The notes under the pieces are model-generated. The model saw only the letters and a program-made list of their open reading frames with translations. It was not told the DNA's origin and searched no databases. The translations under genes were made by a program, and so were the position numbers. Shown here piece after piece: positions 1 to 11,286 of a DNA stretch of 27,310 bases. The number at the start of each line of letters is the position of its first letter. Position 1 is the stretch's first letter. This stretch comes from Seison nebaliae (Eukaryota; Rotifera; Pararotatoria; Seisonacea; Seisonidae): NCBI GenBank assembly GCA_023231475.1, contig JALJEE010000792.1, positions 1-27,310 on the forward strand, read 5' to 3'.

Positions 1-620
1 AATGATATGCCTGACACTAATGATGGCAAGAGAGGAAGAGGTAGACCTAAAGGCAAAAAGGATACCGGTACACCTTCCACGAGTAAAAGAGCATGTTATG
101 GTCCAGGTGCCGATGGAAGTTGCTTAATCAAAAAAACTGAAGTAGTCTCAATTGAACTAAAAATAAACCGGTTACTGTCGGAGGTTGCGAAATACAAAAA
201 GGACATGGTGGTTCTTCGACCTAGATGGCCTTCTTCGAGGACGTGATAAATTGTTCGAAATAAGCGACGAAATGGGAAAAATGAATGAAAAACTATCATC
301 AAATATTATTGAACAAGAGAGTTTGACCAAATTGTATAAAACAATTTCTGATAAATTACAGATTACCAAAGAACCATCGTCATTACCGTTGACTCAGACT
401 ACTCCTAGTGAAAATAACCGTCTTCTGAAAGGGAAAAACCTCCCAGATGGTGCGAAGACGTCATACCTTAACGCCGTAAAAACAGGAAGGAAGAATATCA
501 TCAAATCGACTGGCTCCCTTAACGTCGAAGTAGATGTGGATACGATGTTACAGAGAGAAAGACTGAAGAAGAAAAAAAATATTCATCGCAGTATTAAATG
601 TTCGGATAATAGCGATCCAT
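1..620 (+). pseudogene. Decayed element-like coding remnant, cut by window start
   Basis: Two overlapping plus-strand frames (about 7-246 and 185-700) look like pieces of one former protein. The first part is basic and has an AT-hook-like RGRPKGKK stretch. The second part is charged and heptad-like (ISDEMGKMNEKL and following), then ends in a Lys-rich run near 560-580 before the sequence turns AT-rich and non-coding. An AT-hook or basic head followed by a coiled coil fits the ORF1 or gag-like proteins of retroelements, but I see no zinc knuckle or other diagnostic motif. It is broken by about one frame change, and the true 5' end lies outside the window. It could also be part of a decayed host gene. 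Confidence 0.35.
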
Positions 621-699
621 CGATTATCACATTCATTTCTTTTTCCAATTTTACGAATTTTTTCATGTTTTTTATTAATATTTTTCATTCTGTTTTATA

Positions 700-1566
700 A
701 TATTATAAATTTTGTATACTTTTATTCTTTTCGCTTTATTAACTTGTTCATTAAATTATTATCATACTTATATTATCATAGTTAAAAGAGGTATCATAGA
801 TTGATCGAGAAATTATATTTAGATCTTCCGAATTTGCTTTCAATTATCACCTTTTATGAAAAAAAACTGTTTTCTATATACTTAATGTCGTTCATTTTTT
901 TAACACAGTGAAAAAAATTAGGGGAAGAATTCCTACGTTTCATTTTTTTTAAAAAGGGGGATGAAGTTCCTAGACAGGGGAAAAAACTCCGATAACCTAT
1001 TAGACAATGTTATTAGAGAATTTTTATAATTTAATTTCATCTTTTAAACCGCCGAATCTTTTGTAGTTACGAAATTTCTAACTATTGTTAAGTTTTTGAC
1101 CAGTATCTGTTACAAAGAAAGATGCTGAACACTTTATTATTCATGTTTCACATAAGAATTTCACTTTATTATTCATTAAACTTTAATGATTAGAGTATTT
1201 TGTTTTTTCGCCAATAAATTAATGAGAATTATACAAAAATATTGAACATATAGAACAATTATAATTGTCCATGTATTATAATTATCGGATGCAATAATTT
1301 CACAAACGATGATAATTTCAATTAAAGTTTGTTGGCGGGTTTCGGTATGAAAGGCAACGTTTTATATTTTTTTCTTAAAATTTGAAAATTTGGGTAAAAA
1401 GGCACTCTTTTTTCCTACATACTTTTAATGAGAGAGAGAGAAATGGATAAGAAACGTATGTAGAAAAAAATGTTGCAAATTTTTTACAATTTTACCGCTT
1501 TTTCGAAAAAAATATAAAAAGGTGACTTTTATACCTAGATTCGTTTCAGTTAAGGGAAACAACTTG
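700..1566. other. AT-rich intergenic stretch
   Basis: No coding frame of note on either strand. It holds homopolymer A/T runs, a short GA run at about 1431-1440, and the inverted repeat at 1343-1536 listed separately. Its right end is the 3' flank of the minus-strand gene at 1602-3371. Confidence 0.6.
1343..1536. repeat. Imperfect inverted repeat, about 80-bp arms
   Basis: Left arm 1343-1422 and right arm 1456-1536 are reverse complements over nearly their full length, at roughly 70-75 percent by eye, with a 33-bp spacer containing the GA run. The strongest blocks are the 15-bp 1360-1374 against 1505-1519, which is identical after reversal, and the inner CTACATAC at 1415-1422 against 1456-1463. 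The outer blocks around GGTAT also match. It could be a foldback/MITE-type element or a long-hairpin RNA gene. No clear target-site duplication is visible. Confidence 0.6.
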
Positions 1567-1591
1567 TTTATTAGCTAGTTCTCAGTTTATT
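1567..1591 (-). terminator. Poly(A) signals of the DxD membrane-protein gene
   Basis: On the minus strand two AATAAA hexamers occur just after the stop codon at 1602, reading as TTTATT on the plus strand at 1586-1591 and 1567-1572. They lie about 11-35 bp past the stop, so the 3' untranslated region is probably very short. Confidence 0.5.
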
Positions 1592-1601
1592 AATAAGATT
1601 A

Positions 1602-3371
1602 TCAAGTTTGAAATTTGTAAGAAAGATTTTTGAATAAAGTCGACAAATAATTTGGTTGTGTATTGTTCGAGTCACATGCCATTCGTAATGCATACAACTT
1701 CATTGGGAGATCGTGTGACGGTATATGGTTTGATGATTTTAATGTCTCATTCTCTATTGAACAATAACCAGGTACTTTGAATTTGAATTTGGAGAATAAA
1801 TTTTCGGTATGCCAACTATGTATATGAATGGTAGGAGAATAAATTGACCGATCACTCAAGTTCTTGTTATCAGTACTCTTGCCATCAAGCATATTAAGTC
1901 GAGAATACGGTATAATTATGGGAACCGAATTATGAGTGATAGATGTATTTTGAAGATCGTTCAATTCTGTACAAGTCAAATGCATAATTGCCATATGTGA
2001 CGCATACATTGAGAGGACGGCATAATGCCAATCGGGCCACATTAATACTCCCAATGTTCCAGCACGTTCAATTGGTGAAAATTCTTCCGTAAACAGATAG
2101 AGTGAACTGCGCATTGCAACTGCACCAACTAAATGAACTTCATCCGAAGATCCATACCAAGTGGCACCAAAATTTTGTATGGGAATTCTTGCCGAGAAAT
2201 CAGTTTCAAATTTTAAAAAATACTTTCTTGCCAATTCCGTCATATTTGTCGTCTCATTCAATGGTCGCACCATTGTCATCATTCTATTCGAATACCAAAT
2301 ATATGGCATTCCATTTTCTTTCATAATTTTTCTTAACTTTTTACTATTCCAATAATTCGAATACCCACCAGTTCCAATAACGAAACTTCTTTTTCTTGTA
2401 TGATTCATCTGAACTAGAGGTGGGAGATATGTGCCGAATTGTGGTGTAATAAATGTATCTAAATCTGATTTTAAAATCAGATCGTAATTCCGAAACATTG
2501 GATAACCTTCATAAGCGATATTTATTGAATTGAGAGGTTCATGTATATCTTTCACTTGTCGAATTAATTGTGAAATCAAATTCAAATCGACAAATGGAAT
2601 TTTTGAATCGACAGAAATTAATTCTTTATGCAAAATTGGAAAATAATTTGGATGGAGATTGAACGGCGCTTTACTTGGTATACTTCCTGCTACTGTTGCT
2701 ATCGATTTTGCAATTTTCTCATCATTCCATTCATCTCTATTCCTGATTGGTGAACGAGAAGATAACTTTAAATAGTTTATACAATAACAATTTCCTTGTT
2801 CTTTCACTTCAGTTTTCAATGTTTTTTTTATTGGAATCATTTTCGTCGGTTCATAACAACCTAATTCATTGAACTTCTCTAGAGCATTGGAACAATTAGC
2901 AAAAACTAATATATCCGTATGAATGTTCAATGGTTCATATCGTTGCATTTCCAACCACGAACGATACAGTCCTTTAAATTCCCCCAAGAAGAAATCGGTT
3001 CTGGTTAAATCGAAATGCACGATAATCGCACGATATATCTCAACTTTATCACTCTCCAATGAGGAATAATGGATTTCATTCTCAATCTTAGTCGTCCAGT
3101 TCATTCCATCATCCAAATTGTTCATTTGACATCTCACAATATTCGTCATTTCTCTGTCATTCCAAAGAAATTTCGGATAAAAGTTTCGTTGATTCTCACT
3201 AATGCTCATTTGACTCTTAGGAGCAAGAATAATCTTTACAGGAGCACAAGATTTCTTTACATAATCATAGATAACCGAACACAACCAAAACAAGACATAA
3301 CTAACGAGAAATATTTGAAAAACACGAAGAATGAGCATGATAAATATCAAAACAAAAATATTTATTAACAT
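1602..3371 (-). CDS. Type II membrane protein with DxD motif, glycosyltransferase-like (DUF7164-type)
   Basis: Single-exon gene of 589 residues, with ATG at 3371-3369 and TGA at 1604-1602. Residues about 3-35 form one hydrophobic segment with few charges, typical of a signal anchor, so the rest should face the Golgi/ER lumen. The lumenal part carries several Asn-X-Ser/Thr sequons (NHT, NET, NMT, NTS). Around residue 303 the sequence YDLILKSDLDTFITP places D303-L-D305 as a DxD motif, the metal and nucleotide-sugar binding signature of many GT-A glycosyltransferases. A cysteine-containing first half (ANCSNALEKF, NCYCINYL) and a conserved-looking WPDWHY block near the C-terminus recall the uncharacterised DUF7164 family of nematodes and other invertebrates. 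That assignment is from memory. The sugar donor and acceptor cannot be told. The anchor, DxD and length are visible; enzymatic activity is inferred. Confidence 0.7.
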   Translation of the reverse strand: MLINIFVLIFIMLILRVFQIFLVSYVLFWLCSVIYDYVKKSCAPVKIILAPKSQMSISENQRNFYPKFLWNDREMTNIVRCQMNNLDDGMNWTTKIENEIHYSSLESDKVEIYRAIIVHFDLTRTDFFLGEFKGLYRSWLEMQRYEPLNIHTDILVFANCSNALEKFNELGCYEPTKMIPIKKTLKTEVKEQGNCYCINYLKLSSRSPIRNRDEWNDEKIAKSIATVAGSIPSKAPFNLHPNYFPILHKELISVDSKIPFVDLNLISQLIRQVKDIHEPLNSINIAYEGYPMFRNYDLILKSDLDTFITPQFGTYLPPLVQMNHTRKRSFVIGTGGYSNYWNSKKLRKIMKENGMPYIWYSNRMMTMVRPLNETTNMTELARKYFLKFETDFSARIPIQNFGATWYGSSDEVHLVGAVAMRSSLYLFTEEFSPIERAGTLGVLMWPDWHYAVLSMYASHMAIMHLTCTELNDLQNTSITHNSVPIIIPYSRLNMLDGKSTDNKNLSDRSIYSPTIHIHSWHTENLFSKFKFKVPGYCSIENETLKSSNHIPSHDLPMKLYALRMACDSNNTQPNYLSTLFKNLSYKFQT

Positions 3372-4744
3372 TATCTATTCAACTATTACGTCATAGTTTC
3401 TTAATTTATTGTGATCTTTAATTCATTATCGATTGTAGGAGATTTGTTCTAGAGACTATCACAAATATGTTTAACGTAGTTGTTCGATGTCGTTTTCGAT
3501 TTTTTTCTATGTCAAAGCATTTTTAATGATTGGATGACTTTAAGTCATCCTATAATTATCATCCTATATAGCATCATACAGGTCTATTCAAAAGTAATCG
3601 GACAAAAAATTTTTTTTTTAAAATGCTTACAACTTTCATCAAATAGCATTATATGCATAGGGATGCATACCATTGGATAGCCCTGTTCAAGCTCTTTTTC
3701 ATAGTCTTAAGTCCGGGAAAAATAAATGTAAAATTCGGTGTCAAATAATCGATTAATTAACAAACTTCATTTTTCTCTCTTTTTGCGATTCGAAAATCAT
3801 ATTTTAGGTCGTCAGACAGGGTACCAAATTCGAAATCGATTATTATAAAATGGATCGCAAATTGATCGTCTATTATTTCTTAACTTATGTTTAAAATTTC
3901 ATGTCAATAGCGTCAATATTCTTTATTTTATGGATAAAAGTATAAGAATGTCATATAAGATGTATATAAGTCATTGACTTATGATCAAAAGTTTAGAAAT
4001 TTCTAAAAGTAAACAGTCATAGAAGTAAAACATAAGTTAAAGATCGACAGACAGAAAAATTTCGATTACTCCGAAAATAAATTTATCGTCCGATATTCTC
4101 TACCATCACATTTACTGATGATATTGACATTCGTAAATAATGAAAAGAAATATGAGACACATCTGAAATGAGACGAGTAGATTGATTGTTATTATTCCGT
4201 TTAATTTGAGATAAAAACCATTAAATTGGTATAGCGCTTCCAAGACACATATTTTCTATTGAGAAGATTAAGAGTTTATTGAAGGTAAATGAAAGAAAAA
4301 ATGAGAATTTTCACCTAATGAAAATCAAGTTTTACTAAAGACGAGACTAATAGGAAATAAACGATTTTTTGTTCTGAATTATTAAATTAAACATACCAGA
4401 TTAGTCGTTGGTTGTTATAGGGAAAAAAAAGAGAGAAACAAAATAAATAGAGAATGATCTAAGTTGACAAAAAAAAGAGTTCGAGAGAATCGCTGCTAAA
4501 ATAAATGGAAGGGAAAGACACATGATAAAAATAAGTAAATTTGTTTGTAGTTTTTTTTTTGTTGAGGAAGAGAATAAATAATAAAATAAAAAGTTTCCAA
4601 ATTCTGAAATGTTTGTGGAACAACAGTTAATTATTAATCTAATTAATTGAAGAAATTTAAATTATTTTTTCTTAAATTGTTTTTCATAGAACGTCGAATA
4701 ATTTCTTTTTTCCTTTAATCGATCTGTTTCTCATTTCAACTTGT
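3372..4744. other. AT-rich intergenic region
   Basis: It separates the 5' end of the DxD gene from the 3' end of the eIF4G-like gene, so it holds the promoter of the former and the 3' flank of the latter. No TATA box, RNA gene or convincing exon is visible. The stretch at about 3577-3700 (starting CAGGTCTATTCAAAAGTAAT, then an A/T run) has the look of a transposon terminus, but no matching inverted end is present. Confidence 0.5.
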
Positions 4745-7464
4745 CTACTTATTTGCCCATCGGAACAAAGTAGAAATATTATCGAGCAAATTATTCAAGC
4801 CGAAAGTGAGGAGAGTAGGGAAATTCTTTTTGATGTCTTTATGCGAATTAACGAAAAATGACAACATGTCGAATGAGATGACATTCTCTTCAATCAATAT
4901 CGATAGAATTCGTTGAATGAAACCTGAAAATGAAATTGAAAAATTTTCGAAAATATCAACGAAGGAAGAAACCTTTCGGGAATTGTTTAGCGTAACTGAA
5001 TTGCTGGATAGCGTAGAGAGAGTGTTGTTGGAAGAAATAATCTTCATCAATTATAGTTTTTAAAAGGGGCTGAGAAATAAAAAGAATTAGAGAATTGATG
5101 AGAAAAAAAAGAAAAATAAACGAGAAATTCTTTCAATAATTGCTCTTCTAATTCTTGTAGATGATTTGATGGTGCGTTATGAATGATTTGGAGATAAAGA
5201 AACGCGTCTTTATCTTTCTCGTCAAGTGATGGAGAATCATTTCTAACCGAATCCAAATTCAAAGTCGATTTCGATGTAACGAATTCGAGAATACTGAAAA
5301 AAATGAGAATGATTAAATGAAAGAGTAAATGAAGACAAACTGATAAATGATTCGTCGAAAGATTGATGCAGTCATTGGTAATTTGGATGAAATGTCGAGT
5401 GAATTGGAGGTGAAACAGTCAAACTTTTCTTTTAACCATTTCTCCAATTCTTCCCATTTATCTATCAAATAAAATATATATTTTCGTTTTTTTCTTAAAT
5501 AAAATTTTTAAAGTTTTTTTCCTTAAAATTTTTTAATTTTTTTTCTTAAAATTTTTAAAGTTTTTTTTCTTAAAATTTTAAAACTTTTTTTTTCTTAAAA
5601 TTTTAAAACTTTTTTTTCTTTAAATTTTTTAAAGTTTTTTTTCTTAAAATTTTAAATTTCGGATGACGTTTATTATAATGAGAGATTGATGAGACTAACG
5701 TGATGGAGAATTATCGTCGGTTGGTTGATTATTGAATAATTGACGGAGAGTATCGTCGATAGAGAATAGTGGAAAGAAATCGAGAATATTTCGATCTTTC
5801 AACGAACTTTTAAACGAGTGTTGGAATCCGAGGAAATTTTCAATTGTAGTCATTCGATGAGAGTCGAATTCATCTGGTTCGCCATCCAACAATTGTATTC
5901 CACCGTCGAGTTGTGCAGATGATGATGGAAGATAATCAGGATATGAATCCAGAATGGCATCACGATCCAGAAGACGGATGAAACGATTAATTATTTGGTG
6001 ATAAGATTGAGTTGTTGTAGCTCGATCATTCGCTAACGTGCGAAGATGTTGAAGTGAGAGAAGAGGGAAAGGATGATTTTTTCCTTGATGACAAATTTCG
6101 GAGAAAGTGTACGACATGTAGAGAGTGAGTGGTTTGGTTGGATCGTCTAGAGATTGCTTATTAAATTGGAGATAATTGTTCATTAAGAGTTTGGAGAATT
6201 GAGAACGAATATTGACAAAGAATATGGAACGAGTATCGACGATATGAGTGAAGTTTTGAACGAGATAGGTAGCGTAGGCGTCTGACAACATTTGACTGGT
6301 GAATGAAGTGGATTGAGTGGAAAGTGAATTGAGTAATTGGAAGGCGTTGGGAGAGAAGAGATGTGGATGATCAATTTGAATATCTTTAATATTCTTATGA
6401 TTCAAATTCGCTTCCAATTCATTCAATTGATATTCGATCGAATATTTCACCAGAAGAACGATGAGTGTATCACATTGTTGTGGTTTGTAATTGAAACTGA
6501 TAATTTTAGTTGTGAGAAGATCTAAGAGAATGATATGATTATCATCAATCATCTGTTTATCATGGAGAGAGAGCAACCAATCATTGAGTGATTGAATTAT
6601 TTCTTTCGATTCTTCTTCTTTTCGAAGTCGTTCTTCTGTCGTTTGTCTCATCTCGTCAACAAGAGTCTCATGAATCTTCTCAAAACCAAATGACCCAACC
6701 GACTTGTCTTCTAATGGACTGAAATCAGATATCGTTCCACCATTATGAGTATCGACTAATTCAGAGAATTCTCCATCGCCAGTCATCAGATCGTGTTGAT
6801 GAGAGAAAGAACTCGTTAATTTGTCATCTGATGGAAGGTGATCGGATGATTGATCGATTTGAAGAATGTGAGAAGGATCTGATTGTTGATGATTATCTGA
6901 ATGTTCGACAAGACAAATTGTTTCGAAACGATCAGAATTCTTCTTCGATTCGTCAGTATTTGATCGATTCTCATTATCACCATCATGGCGTGATCGTTCC
7001 CCCGTTACAATTTGTTTATAAGAGAGATTCATTCGATTCTTTTTCATCTCATTCGTTTGACTTTGACCATCATCCACAACACCATTTCCTTCTGGTAAGG
7101 GAAATGATTTGACATTGAAGATGTCGTGACTTGGGAACTTCTCCGTCGAAGTAGTTCCAGCGGTTTGTAGAATGTGTAATTTCTGATTCATCATCATCAT
7201 ATTCTTACTATGTCCCATGTCATGCATTTGTCTCATACTGTTATTGTTAGTGTTATGATTATGAGTAGAGGCCCAAGCTGGACGCATCATCATCGACGGT
7301 TTCGAACGAGAATTATTTCGATTGAGATTAATTTGATTCTTATTATTCATTTGCATTGTCGTTCGATTATTATAAATATTATGTTGATTATTATTATTAT
7401 TATTATTATTATTCGATTGACTAGTAAATATATTCGTTAAATTATTCAAATGTTTTTGATGACG

Positions 7465-7503
<39 letters not shown>

Positions 7504-9605
7504 AATATTACTGTTGTTATTGTTATTGGGAGTGATGTCGTTCGAATTTGGATTTTTGGTTGAAGTCAAACCGATTTCTTTAAGAAATTTCTCATTTCCA
7601 TCAACAATATCTTTGATGTTTTCATTCGATTTCATTATGTTCGTCTCCAAACCAGACGATGATGTTCGATTATTATTTATTGGATGTTTCGAATAATTAT
7701 CATTTCGATACATATCTTTCTTGTTGTTATTATTGTTGTTTCGAGAGAGAACATATTTATTCGATTCTTCCATCCATCCATTATTGTTGTTGTTGTTGTT
7801 GTTGCTTCGTTGATGATCACCATCGTCATTGGATGAGATCTCCACAATCTCTTCCACATTCTTATTCTCTAACGGTTTCTGTTGTTTCTTATTCTGTTGT
7901 AATAATTGTAAATCATTCAATTGATCGATTGGATCAATCCATTGATTCTCACGTAAATCACTTATATCTGACACGAGATATTCTATACGTTTCCCCAAAT
8001 CTCGTTTACTGCCAATCAATTTTTTTAAACGTTTTAAAAATTTATTAATTGTCTCTTTGCCTTGATCGACATCCATCTCAATCTTCTTCCCCACTTGTTT
8101 CAACAATTGACAAGCATAATGAACGTCACGAATATTTTGTTCTTTCGTATCTTTCGTGGGACAATCCAATAAATCTTTTATACAAATAATCAATATCTGA
8201 TTGGACATGACATCATGCTTCACCAATTCCACAATTAGACGAATGTTTCCTTCGACGAACTCGTGAACTTTATGGAGGATGACCTTCTCGTCAATATCTT
8301 TCATGAGAAGAGGTGATTGAACAACGGCCAAATCGGCTTTATTCAAACGATTGAAAATGTTGCGAGATATATCTGGATATCGAACTATCAATTTCATATA
8401 ATATTCGTTAACGCGGAAATATTCATGACGACTACTAAACGTCTCCTGACAACGATTGATCAATTTCTCCTTAAATGTGGTTACGATGGTGGAATTATTC
8501 TGATAATTCTCCCGTTTACCCAATTCGATATTACTCAAATATTCGTCGATATCATAACATAATTTGGCATACAAGTCTGTATAATGTTTTTCGACAACGG
8601 CCTTCTCATAAATGGTAATGACACATTGCTCGATTAATTCATCCGTTTTCAAATAACGAATAAACTCGCCGGAAATATTCTGATAATTTCCGATAGACAA
8701 TTTATTCAACAACTCTCGAATGGTATCGATATCTAATTGGAATTGCTCCTTCGCATTCATCCTACCATCACCCTTCTTTCCCACACCATTCCGTCTACGT
8801 AGACTAGGTGGCACCCAGAGCGACGAATCGTCAAAAAGTGAAACGAAATTGGAATTTTCCATTTCTTTCTCACTTGTCGTACGATTGTTCAAATGAAATG
8901 AATGAAAATTTCCTTTTCCAATCGGTTTCCTTTCCAATTTATACTCACCAACTGGTGGCGAATAATCTTTCAATCTTTTCTTCTTATTATTATTATTATT
9001 ATTATTATTTTTGTTCAAAGGAATCGAATTCGAACTACAACTACTATTGGCGGTTGTTGTTGATGAGATTGAGAGACGATTTAATCCATTATCGGTTTGT
9101 TTCCGTCCTCCTCCTCCTCCTCCTGCTAATAACGATTGATTCATATCGAAATGATATTTCGGATGGCGGACACTATCACATTGATTGGCACAGAAATGAG
9201 AAATTTTTTCTAAACGACTCAAATCATTATTTACTATTCCAACCGATGATGGTGATGATGATGATGACGGTGCTGGTGCTGGTGGTTGTACCAGTTGAGA
9301 ATGTGTGGTAGTCGAGAATAAGACAGATGACGGTAAATCAGATATGGATTCATTATCAGCTGATGTGCCCATCATCTTTACAGATCGAATCAATTGTTCA
9401 CCCGAACTATTACTATCATTCAGATATGATGATTGTTCATCTACACATGCCAGATTGGCCATCACTTCCGCTTGAACGATTGTCCAATTCTGACCATCAA
9501 TCGTATTGTTCGACATTGTATCATCGATATCATTCTTATCATATGAATTATCATCATTAAACGAATCATTCATATGATTGTTTATGGAAGAATTCAAAAT
9601 ATTTC

Positions 9606-9662
<57 letters not shown>

Positions 9663-11249
9663 TGTTGTTGTTGTTGAGGCAAGAGAAGAGTAATGATGGT
9701 GATTGTGAGAAAAGATGAATATTATTATTATTATTATTATTAGTATTAGTATTATCGTCATTAATTAATTGATCAGAATTATAAACATTGTGAAATATTC
9801 GATCATTAACAATTGATCCGTTATTACGTCGTTTATTATTATTCTCCATTTTCATTCCAGGAAACATATTCGAATTATTCTCAATAACTGAACGATAAAA
9901 AGTGGATTGATTGTCTTTCGTTCGACGATCCATCGACGGACCACTTCGGCCTAAACTTGGTTGTTGATATTGGTTCGGCTTTTGGTAGAGAGACGAATTA
10001 TTGACTTGTCCATTCCTCATATGACTATTGGAATTGATGAAATTGACAGGAGACATAGACATATTCCCTTGATATTTCTCTTCAATCAGTGAAGGATTTT
10101 GTTCGGAATGATAATTATTTTGATGTCCTATCGTCTTCCCACTAATCGACTGCTGATAATTTTGTTGTTGTCGCGGAAATTGAACATGTGAAACGGATGG
10201 ACGATATGAATGATATGGTTGTTGTTGTTGTTGTAGTGAGATGTTGTCTGATTTAGAGAAATTATTTCCTGGTAAAAGATTGTCTTTCGACTCCCATAAT
10301 GGTTTACCGACCATATTACAAAGTATTTGATGATTCCTTGTTGATGATGATCCGTCGTTCTTCCGTATGTCCATTTCGGATTGATCACTTATCAAATAAT
10401 TTCTAGTTGACACTCCTCCATCGCTCTCGCACAAATATGTGCAAAAAGCGTCGTTGTTATTTCCATTGCTGATAGCACCATTATAAATGCCATGAATTTT
10501 TGTCTGTCGATTGCCACGATTCATCTGCATTTTCTGATGAAGGTTTGCCATCTTTCGCTTTTCAATTTCATCATGACGCATCTCGTGTTCGTGTGGCATC
10601 GGCTTTTGAATGAACGACGCTGTTGAATTTGATCGTTGAGATAACGAACAACCCATCGGTCGTAAATGATATGGATCGACCATTCTTGATGATGAATTGA
10701 ATAATGGTCGATTGGGAGCAGATTGCTGTGGTGGTTGCCATCGTCGTTGATCACGATTATTGGAGTTGTTGTTGTTGTTATTGTTAGGAAGAGGATTAGT
10801 GCCAAGTGGTAGATTGGCAAGAACCGTTTCCAATACGGCGATATCGACTTCATTTGGCGATTGATTATCTTTGTTGGAAGCTTCGAGTGTTGTCGTTGAA
10901 TTGTTGAAGAGATTGAAACCGTTTTCTGACGTGTTTCCTGATAGTTGAGATGTGGGTTTGTTTTGAAGAAGTGGATAAACATTCGATTGAACTGTATTAA
11001 AATTATGTGGAATATCCTTTTTGTCTTCTTTATTCGTTCCAACTTCTGAGATTGATGATGATACATCTCGCATAGTTGTACCATTTCCAAATAATCCATT
11101 CGGATTATTAAGAGAATGAAAATTATTTTTATCATTTTTTTTCTTCGATGTCGTCAAATTTCCCGTTTGTTCAATCAATGATGCTGATGATGTTGTTGTT
11201 ATTGTTGAATTATTTGTGAAAAGAAATGAATTATTTTGTTGTTGATTAC

Positions 11250-11286
<37 letters not shown>

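Noticed and set aside
3577-3700. Sequence CAGGTCTATTCAAAAGTAAT and following, resembling a mariner/Tc1 terminus
   Set aside because: No inverted partner end and no transposase remnant in the window; one end alone is not enough.
10521-11135. 204-codon minus-strand frame inside the eIF4G-like exon
   Set aside because: A shadow frame; its composition is explained by the real frame's repeats and it has no domain.
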